From the NCBI GenBank assembly GCA_015484945.1, contig WFUO01000035.1, positions 1 to 60,095 of the forward strand: a stretch of 60,095 bases of DNA, given 5' to 3'. Each line of letters starts with the position of its first letter. Within the stretch, counting starts at the first letter, position 1. Under the pieces are notes generated by a model that was not told where the DNA came from, ran no database searches, and was given only the letters and a program-made list of their open reading frames with translations. The position numbers and the translations under genes were made by a program. Below are positions 1-8,785 of the stretch, one piece after another. This DNA is from Gammaproteobacteria bacterium. Lineage in GTDB: Bacteria; Pseudomonadota; Gammaproteobacteria; WFUO01.

Positions 1-353
1 ACGATACGCCCGGCACGCAGCGATTGCCATGCTGCACGCAGCAGGGCAATCGGATTGACGCCGGGATGATGCCAGAACCAGCGGTCCTCGTAGTGGATCA
101 GCGCTTCCAGATAGCGCGGAGAAACATCCTCGATACGCACCGGGTAACGCCACACGCCGCGCCGGTCAGCGAAGGCGCGCAAGGGTGTGCCGTCGGCGGC
201 GACGACCAGCGTGCTCCATTCGCGCCGGGTGTCCGGCAGCGGGAACAGGCGATCAAGCAGCACGAACAGGAGCAGCAGCGCGATGCCGGCGACCAGCAGG
301 CGCCGCATCAGGTGCACAAGTCGTTGCAGCAGGTATCGCCGGACCCGCGCCAT
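1..353 (-). CDS. pbpC: Penicillin-binding protein 1C, N-terminal part (runs off the window)
   Basis: Only the first 117 or so codons are inside the window; the gene continues past base 1. The start is ATG at 353, 13 bases after the macroglobulin stop. Another ATG five bases upstream is in a frame that closes quickly. The protein begins with a short basic stretch and one membrane anchor (about residues 14-33), followed by a segment typical of PbpC just before its glycosyltransferase domain: ADGTPLRAFAD, then VWRYPV, then ALIHYEDRWFWHHPGVNP, which includes the EDRxFxxHxG transglycosylase motif. PbpC is a bifunctional peptidoglycan synthase. In Enterobacteria pbpC follows the alpha-2-macroglobulin gene yfhM, the same order as here, so the two are probably cotranscribed. 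Confidence 0.9.
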   Translation of the reverse strand, partial: MARVRRYLLQRLVHLMRRLLVAGIALLLLFVLLDRLFPLPDTRREWSTLVVAADGTPLRAFADRRGVWRYPVRIEDVSPRYLEALIHYEDRWFWHHPGVNPIALLRAAWQSLRAGRI

Positions 354-366
354 GCCATATGCCCCG

Positions 367-3300
367 TTACTGTGGCCGTTCTCCGGCCGGTACCACGGTC
401 ATGTTACGCGGCGACTCGCCGATGGCATGCCAGGCGGGCGTGTACATGTCGCCAGCAAACGGCGGCGGTACCGTATAGGTGCCGGGGGTGACCGCGCGCA
501 CCAGATAAAACAGATTCACGGTACGGCCCGGCTGTACACGAATCGCGGCGGCGAAACGGTCGTCACGGTATTCGCGATGCCGTATCCATGACTGCGCCAT
601 CGCCTCGGCCGGGTTGACGCCGGCGATACGCAGGTTGCCGATTCCCTCACCGCGCGACAGATTGAGATTTTCGATCTCGAGCCCGGCCGGTAGCAGGTCC
701 TCGACCAGGACATTATCGAGGCGGCGGCGCGCATTGACCTGCAGGTGCACGACAAACAGTTCACCGACTTTCAGGGAACGATTGGTGACCGGTTTGCCCC
801 GCATATCGTACAACTGGCGTGATACCAACAGTTCACGGCTGACCGGTTTCGGTCTTTGCCTGGTATAGCCGCTGATCAGTACCGAGGTGTAAACCGGCTG
901 CCTGGAAACACTGGTGAAGCGAACGCCGTCACGCAGCATGGCGGCGTTCAAATAGCGGCGCAGGATGCCGGCGAGCGTGATCTTGCGTTCGGTGCCACCG
1001 ATCGCCAGACGGCCGCTCCAGACCATCTGATCGCGCTTGCCGGCATGGGCGGCCAGGAATACAGCCAGTTGTTCCTGGGTGCTGAGATAGTCACGCTCGC
1101 GTATCCTGCGTGACAGCGCATAAACCAGCTTGTCAGCAGCCTGGATGTCGATGCGGTGACGGGCCAGCAGGGCCATGATCATCCCGGTATCACGCACCGG
1201 ACTGCCGTAGTCACCCAGATAGGCTTTCGGGTCACGCTGCATGGCCACACCTTTGCGAATGGCCTGCATGCCACGAACCTCGTCTCCTTGCAGCAACAGG
1301 GCCAGGCCCAGGTGTACCAGCGGCAGGCCGGAACGCGCATCCTTGGCATGATTGTCGTACAGCACCCGCAGGTTGCCGAGCGGCGCCCGGCGCAGGCGGG
1401 CGAGCACATAGCCGGCATAGGCGCGCGCGGCAAGCAACAGGTGTTTCGGGTACCGGGTATAGACCTGGCGCAGGTGATAGCGGTCTGGCCGTACCAACCG
1501 GTAACGCAGATTGAACAATGCCTTCTTCAACATGTCATCCGGCACGCTGAAGCCCTGGCGACGGGCCTCGAGCAGAAAGTCGGTCACATAAGGCGACAGC
1601 CACATCTCTTCCGGCCCGTTGCCGTTCCACAGGCTGAAGCCGCCCGAAGACAATTGCATGGTGCGCAAACGGCCGATGGCGCGGGCTATACGTTTGGATC
1701 TCTCGGCCAGCGACAGTGGTGGCAGACCGAGTTCGCGGGCGCGTGCCGCATTCACATACAACAGCGGAAATGCACGACTGGTGGTCTGTTCCAGACAACC
1801 ATAGGGGTAACCCAACAGGCCGCGCACCATGCGGGCGACATTCAATAGTGGCCGGGGCGAGGCGGTCAGGATCACCGAAACGGTGGACGGCATCATGCCT
1901 TGCATGATCTCTTCGTCCAGCGTGAGTCTGTCACCCCGTCTGAGTGTACGGTAGCGGATATGCTGGGTGCCTGGCCAGGCGGGCCGGACCGTCAGTTCAT
2001 AATGACGGGTGATGTCCATGTCCTGTCCCTGAACATTCAGGGTGACCCTTCCAACCCCGAAACCTTCCACCGCGCTCAGCGGTACGCGCAGGCTGGTTCG
2101 CCCCTTGTCCTCAAGAGTGACAGTGTGCGTGGTCTGGTCCAGACGCAATGGCGGTCGGGCGCTGATCCGCACGCGCAATCTCTGGCGCTTGCCGCTGCGG
2201 TTGTGCAGGTCCAGAGTCAGCACGGAACGGTCGCCCGGACTAAGGAATCTTGGCATGGCCACCTCGGCGATGACCGGTGCCACAACGGTGATGCGCCTTT
2301 CCGCGCTGCCGAAGCGATCAGGCGTAAACGCCACGGCCATGATGCGCAGGCTGCCATTGTGATCCGGTACATGCAGCCTGACTCTGGCCACGCCGTTGCT
2401 GTCGAACCTTACCGGCCCGCTGAACAGGGCCACGGTCTTGACCCGGGCATGGGCGCGCCTGCTACGCTGCGCGGCCATGGGAGCGTCACCCCCGTAACGC
2501 AAGCGTGCGCGCACACCCTTCATCAGTTCAATGACCTGTCCATAGACATCGTACAATCGCACGCCATAGGCGCGTTGAGCAAAAAACATGCTGAACGGGT
2601 CGGGCGTGCTGAAACCGGTGATGTTGAGAATGCCCTCGTCCACGGCGGCCACGGTCACCATGGCCTGTTGCCCCTTGAGGTCATCGAGCCTGACGGTGAT
2701 ATCGAGATCACGCTCGGGCCGCATGCGCGCGGGCGCCTCGATAACGGGCTTCAGTTGCCGCCGGCTGCGATCGAGCCTGACCGGTACCACGCCGACCGCC
2801 CGGTTGGGCGTAATCAGGCGGCGCTTGCTGGCCGGGCGCAATACGACCGCGGACAGGTACAGATCGTGTCGCGTGGCCCATTCCGGGCGCAGACGAATAC
2901 GGATGGTGCGTCCCTTTGCCGAAATCTTGAGGCGGCGATGCCATAATTGCCCGCCAGCCTCGAGGAATACCATGGCCTGCCCGGCATGAGGCGGCACGAT
3001 GGTGGCGACGATGGTATCACCGGCGCGGTAGGCTGGCTTGTCGAGACGGATGCGTACCCTGTCCGGGCGGGCATTGGCGCCCTGCGCGCGTTGATGCCAT
3101 CCCCAGCCGGCTGTGAAGCGATAACTGGTCACCAGTCCGGTATCCGGATCGCGCAATTCCAGACGGTAAGGCCCCAGACGAACCGGCACCCGGACGATGG
3201 TGCGCTTGTCTGCCGCAACATCGATATTGCGGCGCAGTACCGGGTAATGGGCCTCGCTGAAGGCGTAATGCCAACCTTTGGAAGCATCCCAGGCCCAGTA

Positions 3301-5187
3301 ATAATTGCGCTGTTCCCGGACAAGGCGCAGGGACAGGGTACCGGATACCTTGCGGCCCTGCCGGTCGATGCGTACGACCTCGAAACCGACAGTCCCGTTC
3401 TCGGGCGCGCTGCGGCCATTATACAGTGGGCGCACGCCCACCACATGACTGGCGGGCCACAGGATACGCCCGATCGCGCGCGTGACAGGCCGGCCGCCGG
3501 TTTCGTACACACTGGCGACCACGCGCATGGCCATGGGTGAATGATAACGTTTCGCCGGCGCAGAAACCTTCAGGCGCTGCCGGCCATGGCTGTCCAACTT
3601 GCCGTCAAACAACTCCTTGCGCACGCGTTCATCGGATTCCCTGATATCGCCAAAGAAGAATCCCTTGTAGCGCACCGGCATCAGATGATGGGCCGGTCGC
3701 AGGTTCAGTACCGCAGTCAAACGGTTGCCCGCAGCCGGCGCACCATAGAGGTAGGTGGCGCTGACATCGATAAACCATGCCTGTTTCGGACGCAGTGCTT
3801 TCTGATTCGAATCGAGCAACAGCTTCATGCGTTCCGGGAGAAACTCCTCAACCTTGAAGCTGAACACGCTGACGGGTTTTTTGGCCGTTGGATTGGTGCG
3901 GATGGCGAGCCGCCATGTGCCTGTCTGTGCATCGTGCGGGATATCGAGCTGGCCACCATAATAACCAAGGCCCTGTGACTGCCAGGTGAAACGCGCCATC
4001 TCTCGGCCATCGGGTCTGTGCAGGCGAACGAACAGGGGAATGGGCTTGACCATCCTGCCGTCCTGATTGCGCAGCAACACCGATACATCGAGCTTTTCAC
4101 CCGGACGTATCAGGTCTCGGCTACTCCAGGCGAAGGCCTCGAGCGGGTGCTGTGCCGGGCCACCAACCGTAAACTCCGACAGGTCCAGTGCCGGCTGCCG
4201 GTATGGCAATACGGCCAGATGACGCCCGCGCCGGGCGATGATCAACGCGCGTTTGCCAGGGTCCGTGTCGAAACGGGTGTTGCCCTTGTCATCGGTAAAC
4301 CTTTTGCCAAGCACCCTTCCCTTGCTGTCATACAGCGTGACGACGACATCTGACAGGGGCCTGCCGTTTGTGAGCGATGAGGTATGAACGGTAATGCCGT
4401 CCTCGTACACGCGCGTATGCAGACCAATATCACTGACGAAGAAAAACGTCATACGCATGCTGTAGTTGAAATGGCCGGCACGGCGAAGAACCGCGGCATA
4501 CAGACCGGGACGGCGCAACTGCCGGATCTGATGCACGGGCAGATGCGTGACGGTGCGGGTGTTGCGCTTGCCCATGGTGCGGTAACGCGCCATGTAAACG
4601 CTTTCAGCGGCGATTCCCAGGCGTTTGAGTGAATAGATGCTGTACTGGCCATCCGACCCCGGATAGCCGAACTGGCGCAAGGCCGAGAGGATGTAACGGT
4701 CACGTATGCGAAAGAACTCGACATCCACTTCAGGTACGTTGATCGTGACAATGGGCAGCCCCGAACTCAGACGCGCGATGAGAATGCTGCCCCTGCTTGC
4801 GAAGTCGAAGGCGGGAACGATCTTGCGGGTCTTGAGGGTGAATTCACGGCTGGCAGCCAGACGCTTGCCGTTGGCGGCGCGCAGGCCGCGTTTGACCAGG
4901 ACGGTGTATTTGCGCTCCGGCTCGATGTGACTGAAATACAGTGTACGCCTGTCTTTGCCCAGCACCCAGGCACCACGAACCGCCTCGCCCTTGCCGTCGG
5001 TCACCAGCAGGTAGCGATCGTAACGCCGGCGGCTGCTGAGCCGGTCGGAAACGATAACGGCAATGGCGGGATGCCCGTCCAGGCTGTGCTCGGAGACATT
5101 GAGCACCTTCAGCTCGCCAGCGACAGCAACGGCCGGCAGGTACCACAATATCAACAAGGGAAAGAACCATCGTCTGAACAGACTCAT
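367..5187 (-). CDS. yfhM: Bacterial alpha-2-macroglobulin (YfhM-type) with thioester
   Basis: A very large secreted protein of about 1606 residues, close to the usual 1650 of the YfhM family. The N-terminus has a Sec signal peptide (basic start, hydrophobic core, AVA-type cleavage site near residue 24) and no lipobox cysteine, so it may be released or held in the periplasm rather than lipid-anchored. Macroglobulin-type beta domains fill the first two thirds. The reactive thioester motif GCLEQ is intact, with Cys near residue 1130, followed by the alpha-helical thioester domain. Family role: trapping proteases that enter the periplasm, in partnership with PbpC, which repairs the wall. ATG at 5187 is preferred over the in-frame GTG at 5190 because AGGAAG lies at normal spacing. 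Confidence 0.93.
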   Translation of the reverse strand: MSLFRRWFFPLLILWYLPAVAVAGELKVLNVSEHSLDGHPAIAVIVSDRLSSRRRYDRYLLVTDGKGEAVRGAWVLGKDRRTLYFSHIEPERKYTVLVKRGLRAANGKRLAASREFTLKTRKIVPAFDFASRGSILIARLSSGLPIVTINVPEVDVEFFRIRDRYILSALRQFGYPGSDGQYSIYSLKRLGIAAESVYMARYRTMGKRNTRTVTHLPVHQIRQLRRPGLYAAVLRRAGHFNYSMRMTFFFVSDIGLHTRVYEDGITVHTSSLTNGRPLSDVVVTLYDSKGRVLGKRFTDDKGNTRFDTDPGKRALIIARRGRHLAVLPYRQPALDLSEFTVGGPAQHPLEAFAWSSRDLIRPGEKLDVSVLLRNQDGRMVKPIPLFVRLHRPDGREMARFTWQSQGLGYYGGQLDIPHDAQTGTWRLAIRTNPTAKKPVSVFSFKVEEFLPERMKLLLDSNQKALRPKQAWFIDVSATYLYGAPAAGNRLTAVLNLRPAHHLMPVRYKGFFFGDIRESDERVRKELFDGKLDSHGRQRLKVSAPAKRYHSPMAMRVVASVYETGGRPVTRAIGRILWPASHVVGVRPLYNGRSAPENGTVGFEVVRIDRQGRKVSGTLSLRLVREQRNYYWAWDASKGWHYAFSEAHYPVLRRNIDVAADKRTIVRVPVRLGPYRLELRDPDTGLVTSYRFTAGWGWHQRAQGANARPDRVRIRLDKPAYRAGDTIVATIVPPHAGQAMVFLEAGGQLWHRRLKISAKGRTIRIRLRPEWATRHDLYLSAVVLRPASKRRLITPNRAVGVVPVRLDRSRRQLKPVIEAPARMRPERDLDITVRLDDLKGQQAMVTVAAVDEGILNITGFSTPDPFSMFFAQRAYGVRLYDVYGQVIELMKGVRARLRYGGDAPMAAQRSRRAHARVKTVALFSGPVRFDSNGVARVRLHVPDHNGSLRIMAVAFTPDRFGSAERRITVVAPVIAEVAMPRFLSPGDRSVLTLDLHNRSGKRQRLRVRISARPPLRLDQTTHTVTLEDKGRTSLRVPLSAVEGFGVGRVTLNVQGQDMDITRHYELTVRPAWPGTQHIRYRTLRRGDRLTLDEEIMQGMMPSTVSVILTASPRPLLNVARMVRGLLGYPYGCLEQTTSRAFPLLYVNAARARELGLPPLSLAERSKRIARAIGRLRTMQLSSGGFSLWNGNGPEEMWLSPYVTDFLLEARRQGFSVPDDMLKKALFNLRYRLVRPDRYHLRQVYTRYPKHLLLAARAYAGYVLARLRRAPLGNLRVLYDNHAKDARSGLPLVHLGLALLLQGDEVRGMQAIRKGVAMQRDPKAYLGDYGSPVRDTGMIMALLARHRIDIQAADKLVYALSRRIRERDYLSTQEQLAVFLAAHAGKRDQMVWSGRLAIGGTERKITLAGILRRYLNAAMLRDGVRFTSVSRQPVYTSVLISGYTRQRPKPVSRELLVSRQLYDMRGKPVTNRSLKVGELFVVHLQVNARRRLDNVLVEDLLPAGLEIENLNLSRGEGIGNLRIAGVNPAEAMAQSWIRHREYRDDRFAAAIRVQPGRTVNLFYLVRAVTPGTYTVPPPFAGDMYTPAWHAIGESPRNMTVVPAGERPQ

Positions 5188-5298
5188 CACCGCTTCCTCA
5201 CTTTCTTGTCCGGGCCAGGCCGGTTGGTATTGTCATGCGGACATCATAGCGCCATTCACTGACACCGGCATGACATTTTCGTGATCAATTGTGATGAA

Positions 5299-6174
5299 TC
5301 ATGACGATAGACGATCCATGCCTGCCCCGCCATGCCAGTAGCCATTACAGGCCTCTGGCCCAACGGCGACAGTCTCGCCGGCGTCGATGGCGGCGCGAAA
5401 GCGGCGAACCGTTTCGGGCGTTCCCCGCGCCTGTGGGCTGATACGCAGGATATCCACACCCGCAGACAGAATATGGGCAATATCCTGTGCCAGATCGTGC
5501 ACGGCGCCGGACTGGGTCTGGATGCCATTGATCGTGAACAGCCTTTGCCCATCCTGGCTATGCACCGGTATGCCTTCCGGGTGATCCATGCAAACGAAAC
5601 GGCAGTCATCCTTGGGCAGGCCGTGGGCCCGGGCCGCGAAACAGCGTGCCGACCAGGCCAGCGGCAGGTGGCCGAAACCGAACAGCTCGGTCTGCGGACG
5701 CTCGTCGAGCGCGGCCAGAATATCGCTCAGCGCCGCGCGCCCGAGCTCGAGCGGCACCACCCAGCGTTGCAGGCCCATGCCTTGCAACACACACAGGCTC
5801 GCGGCATTGTAAAGATTGAGAAACGGCCCTGCCACGAACGGCCGCTGCCGTGACGTAAGGATCTGTAGCGCGGCAAAATCATTGGCCTCGACCAGCCAGT
5901 CATCCTGCTCGCAAACCCGGCGGAGCTGACGCAGTTCCGCATCCGCTTCGATCAGGGTCAATGTGGACAGTACCACCTGCTTGCCGGCAGAGGCCAGTGA
6001 TGCCGCCAGCGCAAGCCAGTCGTCGAGGCGCAGCAACCTGCGCTTGGCGCATACCGTCTCGCCCAGATAGACGATGTCAACAGGCAATGTGGCGATGTCG
6101 TCATAAAAGGCGAATACCTGGTCGCGCGGCCAGAAATACTGTATCGGTCCCAGGGAAAGCCGCACGCCGGTCAC
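5299..6174 (-). CDS. ubiV: UbiV, U32-family subunit of O2-independent ubiquinone hydroxylation
   Basis: A U32 peptidase-family protein of 291 residues, the same size as E. coli UbiV. Four cysteines at about 42, 178, 191 and 195 match the positions known to bind the 4Fe-4S cluster in E. coli UbiV (39, 180, 193, 197). UbiU and UbiV form a heterodimer that hydroxylates the ubiquinone ring without oxygen. The start is taken as GTG at 6174, one base after the TAG stop of ubiU, giving the usual short N-terminus (VTGVRLSLGP). The open frame extends further upstream but only inside ubiU. It is the last gene of yhcC-ubiU-ubiV. Confidence 0.93.
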   Translation of the reverse strand: MTGVRLSLGPIQYFWPRDQVFAFYDDIATLPVDIVYLGETVCAKRRLLRLDDWLALAASLASAGKQVVLSTLTLIEADAELRQLRRVCEQDDWLVEANDFAALQILTSRQRPFVAGPFLNLYNAASLCVLQGMGLQRWVVPLELGRAALSDILAALDERPQTELFGFGHLPLAWSARCFAARAHGLPKDDCRFVCMDHPEGIPVHSQDGQRLFTINGIQTQSGAVHDLAQDIAHILSAGVDILRISPQARGTPETVRRFRAAIDAGETVAVGPEACNGYWHGGAGMDRLSS

Positions 6175-6175
6175 C

Positions 6176-7174
6176 CTACCGCCATGGCCGCGCGTAGGCG
6201 CCCAATGTGGTCTGCGCCCCCTCGGACAGGGCTGCCAGGCCCCGTTGCCAGCCATCCAGCGGATGATAGGCGTCGGGATCGGACAGACAGCTGTCGATCG
6301 CCTCGCGCCAGATACGCGTGGCCGAGGCAACATAGGCGGGACTGCGCTGGCGGCCTTCGAGCTTGATCGCAGCGATACCCATGGCATGCAGCTCACCAAG
6401 GATGTCCAGGGTATTAAGGCTCACCGGCTCTTCCAGTGCGTGACGCAGTTCGCCACCGACCTCGAAGCGCCCTTTGCACAGGGTTGGATAACCGGCTTTC
6501 TCACCCTCCCGGTAACGGTCGATGACCACGCCGGCCAGGCGTGATTCGAGCACACCATCGTGTTCCGTCCAGCTTACCGAGCCCGCAGGCGAACACACGC
6601 CACAGGTGTTCGGCGACTGACCGGTCACATAGGACGACAACAGGCAGCGTCCTTCGGCCATGATGCACAGGCTGCCAAAACCGAATACCTCCAGTTCGAC
6701 CGGGCTGCGCTGCGCCAGCGCACGCACCTGCTGCAACGACAACACGCGCGGCAAAACGGCGCGACGGACGCCAAATCGCTCGTGATAGAAACGCAACGCC
6801 TCGACATTGGTGGCCGAACCCTGCACAGAAAGATGCAGGGCCAGTTCCGGCCAGTGTCTGGCGGCATGATCGAGCACCGATATGTCCGCCGCGATGACGG
6901 CATCGGCGCCCAGCGCGGCGGCGCGATCGACTGCGCGCTTCCATGTCTGCCAGTGACGCTGTCCGGCATAGGTGTTGATGGCCACGAACACTCGCGTACC
7001 GTTGCGATGCGCATGTTCGATGGCCTCGCCCATACGCTGCTCACTGGCGAAATTGAGCCCGGTGAAATGGCGCGCATTGGTCATATCGCGAAACCCGAGA
7101 TAGACCGCGTCGGCCCCTTCAGCCACCGCCGCCCTGAGCGAGGCCGGGTTACCAGCTGGACAGACCAGTTCCAT
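6176..7174 (-). CDS. ubiU: UbiU, U32-family subunit of O2-independent ubiquinone hydroxylation
   Basis: This protein of 332 residues begins MELVCPAGNPASLRAAV, typical of UbiU (YhbU). Cysteines at 170, 177, 194 and 233 correspond to the 4Fe-4S ligands of E. coli UbiU (169, 176, 193, 232). It partners with UbiV, whose gene follows one base later. Its ATG lies inside the 3' end of the radical SAM gene (26-base overlap), so the three genes are almost certainly one transcript. Together with ubiT across the divergent promoter they form the complete anaerobic ubiquinone set ubiT/ubiU/ubiV. Confidence 0.94.
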   Translation of the reverse strand: MELVCPAGNPASLRAAVAEGADAVYLGFRDMTNARHFTGLNFASEQRMGEAIEHAHRNGTRVFVAINTYAGQRHWQTWKRAVDRAAALGADAVIAADISVLDHAARHWPELALHLSVQGSATNVEALRFYHERFGVRRAVLPRVLSLQQVRALAQRSPVELEVFGFGSLCIMAEGRCLLSSYVTGQSPNTCGVCSPAGSVSWTEHDGVLESRLAGVVIDRYREGEKAGYPTLCKGRFEVGGELRHALEEPVSLNTLDILGELHAMGIAAIKLEGRQRSPAYVASATRIWREAIDSCLSDPDAYHPLDGWQRGLAALSEGAQTTLGAYARPWR

Positions 7175-8102
7175 TCATGCACTCCGTGGGCAACGCACAA
7201 CCCTGCCAGAGACGCGCGTGGACGAGCCGGTCATGGATGGCGTTGAGCACCCGCCATTTGCCGGCACACCAGGCCGGCGCCAGCAGGATGTCCTCGCTGG
7301 CCGTGGCCGTGAGACGGTGAAACACCACATCGGACGGCGTTCGGCTGACCATGCGTACCACGACATCCACATAGTCATCGAATGTCAGGGGATGATAGGC
7401 CCCTTGCCGCCATTGCTTCGCGAGTTGGGTCCCCCGCACCACATGCAGGGGATGCAGCTTGAGACCGGCCGTGCCCAGATCCACGACCCTGGCATGGGAC
7501 GCCAGACTCTGGTCCAGCGTCTCGCCTGGCAGGCCAACAATCAGGTGTGTGCACACGGGCAAACCATACTGGCGCGCGCGGCGCACAGCATCGACATATT
7601 CAGCAAAACCATGGCCACGGTTGACACGGCGCAATGTCTCGTCGAAGGCGGACTGCAGGCCAAGCTCAAGCCACACCTCATACCCCTTGTCACGATACCC
7701 GGCCAGCAAGGACAGTACCGTATCGGGCACGCAGTCGGGACGCGTACCCACCGACAGGCCGACCACGTCGGGCTCGGCCAGCGCGGTGTCATATAACCGT
7801 TTGAGTGTGACCACATCGGCATAGGTATTGGTATAGGCCTGAAAATAGGCGATGTAACGTTGCGCGCCGGTGCGCCTGCGAATCACCTCCCGGCCCGAGG
7901 TGATCTGTCCGGTAATGTCCGGTGGCCGGCGCGCATGCGGGTTGAACGAGGCGTTGTTGCAGAAACTGCAACCACCACGCCCCTTGCTGCCATCCATGTT
8001 GGGGCACCGCATGCCGGCATTGATGCTGATCTTCTGTACCTTGCGGCCAAACCGGTCGAGCATGGCCTGGCCAAATGTGTTGATCACGTCGGGCAAATAC
8101 AT
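7149..8102 (-). CDS. yhcC: Radical SAM protein, TIGR01212/YhcC family
   Basis: A radical SAM protein of 317 residues whose cluster motif is spaced C33-x11-C45-x2-C48 (RCPNMDGSKGRGGCSFC), the pattern of the YhcC family rather than classical CxxxCxxC. The remainder follows the family: a VGTRPDC segment and an ELGLQS segment within the TIM barrel. The biochemical role of YhcC is not established. Its place as first gene of the ubiU-ubiV operon, behind a shared FNR box, suggests a link to anaerobic quinone metabolism, but that is inference from context only. Confidence 0.88.
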   Translation of the reverse strand: MYLPDVINTFGQAMLDRFGRKVQKISINAGMRCPNMDGSKGRGGCSFCNNASFNPHARRPPDITGQITSGREVIRRRTGAQRYIAYFQAYTNTYADVVTLKRLYDTALAEPDVVGLSVGTRPDCVPDTVLSLLAGYRDKGYEVWLELGLQSAFDETLRRVNRGHGFAEYVDAVRRARQYGLPVCTHLIVGLPGETLDQSLASHARVVDLGTAGLKLHPLHVVRGTQLAKQWRQGAYHPLTFDDYVDVVVRMVSRTPSDVVFHRLTATASEDILLAPAWCAGKWRVLNAIHDRLVHARLWQGCALPTECMNGTGLSSW

Positions 8103-8163
8103 GTCAGTCGATGCCTGTTTGCAGAAACAGGCGCAAGACTAGCAGAGCTGGCAGGCACCTTGA

Positions 8164-8177
8164 TTGACTCAGATCAA
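8164..8177. promoter_or_regulatory. FNR/ANR-type box in a divergent promoter (yhcC-ubiUV / ubiT)
   Basis: TTGAC-TCAG-ATCAA matches the FNR consensus TTGAT-N4-ATCAA with one mismatch. The centre at 8170.5 suits both directions. Towards yhcC a -10-like TAGTCT sits at 8141-8136; towards ubiT, TTCAAT sits at 8200-8205. Each is 29.5 bases from the box centre, the geometry of a class II FNR promoter (box at -41.5), giving predicted starts near 8129 and 8212. Known in E. coli: ubiUV expression is FNR-dependent. The box itself is seen; regulation is inferred. Confidence 0.75.
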
Positions 8178-8245
8178 CGCGGCAGGCTGACGATTGCTGT
8201 TCAATGGCGTGGTCCTCACAGGCAACCAGACTGGAGAACAACGTC

Positions 8246-8773
8246 ATGGCGCTGATCGGTTTCCCTTTCGCCAACCGGTTTCCGGCGATGCTTCCACCCG
8301 CGCTTGGCGCGCCGCTGAAGGTGATGCCCGGGGCGCTGCAATGCCGGCTCGGGGAAATGCTGTTACAGCGCATTCTGCGCCAGCCCCTCGATGACGGTGA
8401 ACTGGACTTCCTAGAAGGCAGGCATGCCGCATTCGAAATCACTGACTGTGGCCTGAGCTGGACCTGCACCTTGCGCGGCGGCCGGCTGCGGCTGGTCGAG
8501 CGTGTGGCGCCAGAGGCGCGAATCCGTTGCCGGCTGGCCGATGTGATTCGCCTGGCCAGACGCAGGGAGGACCCGGACACCCTCTTCTTTCAGCGCCGCC
8601 TGTCCATCCAGGGAGACACTGAACTGGGGCTGGCATTGAAAAACCTCATGGATGGCATGGATCCTGCCGATTTGCCGCGAATGATCAGGGAACTGCTGGC
8701 GGTCCTGGACAGCTTGCTGTCGCAGGATCAGCGCGTCACTGCCGGCGGCCGGGAAACGGCTGGTACGTTATGA
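8246..8773 (+). CDS. ubiT: UbiT, SCP2-domain accessory factor for anaerobic ubiquinone synthesis
   Basis: A protein of 175 residues (E. coli UbiT has 174) consisting of an SCP2 sterol-carrier-type lipid-binding fold. Such folds in UbiJ and UbiT are thought to present the hydrophobic quinone precursor to the hydroxylating enzymes. ATG at 8246 follows GGAG with eight bases between; the in-frame ATG at 8204 lies at the predicted -10 element and is rejected. The gene diverges from yhcC-ubiU-ubiV and shares its FNR box, so all four genes appear to be one anaerobic regulatory unit. It converges with the MFS gene 12 bases downstream. Confidence 0.9.
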   Translation: MALIGFPFANRFPAMLPPALGAPLKVMPGALQCRLGEMLLQRILRQPLDDGELDFLEGRHAAFEITDCGLSWTCTLRGGRLRLVERVAPEARIRCRLADVIRLARRREDPDTLFFQRRLSIQGDTELGLALKNLMDGMDPADLPRMIRELLAVLDSLLSQDQRVTAGGRETAGTL

Positions 8774-8785
8774 CACCAGCATGGG

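Noticed and set aside
1900-2946. Long plus-strand frames opposite the macroglobulin gene
   Set aside because: Composition artefact; the minus-strand frame is continuous over 4.8 kb with a clear family.
5264-5300. ATCAATTGTGATGAATCAT segment as a possible FNR or CRP site upstream of the macroglobulin gene
   Set aside because: Half-sites match poorly (TTGTG and ATCAT) and no -10 stands at a suitable distance.
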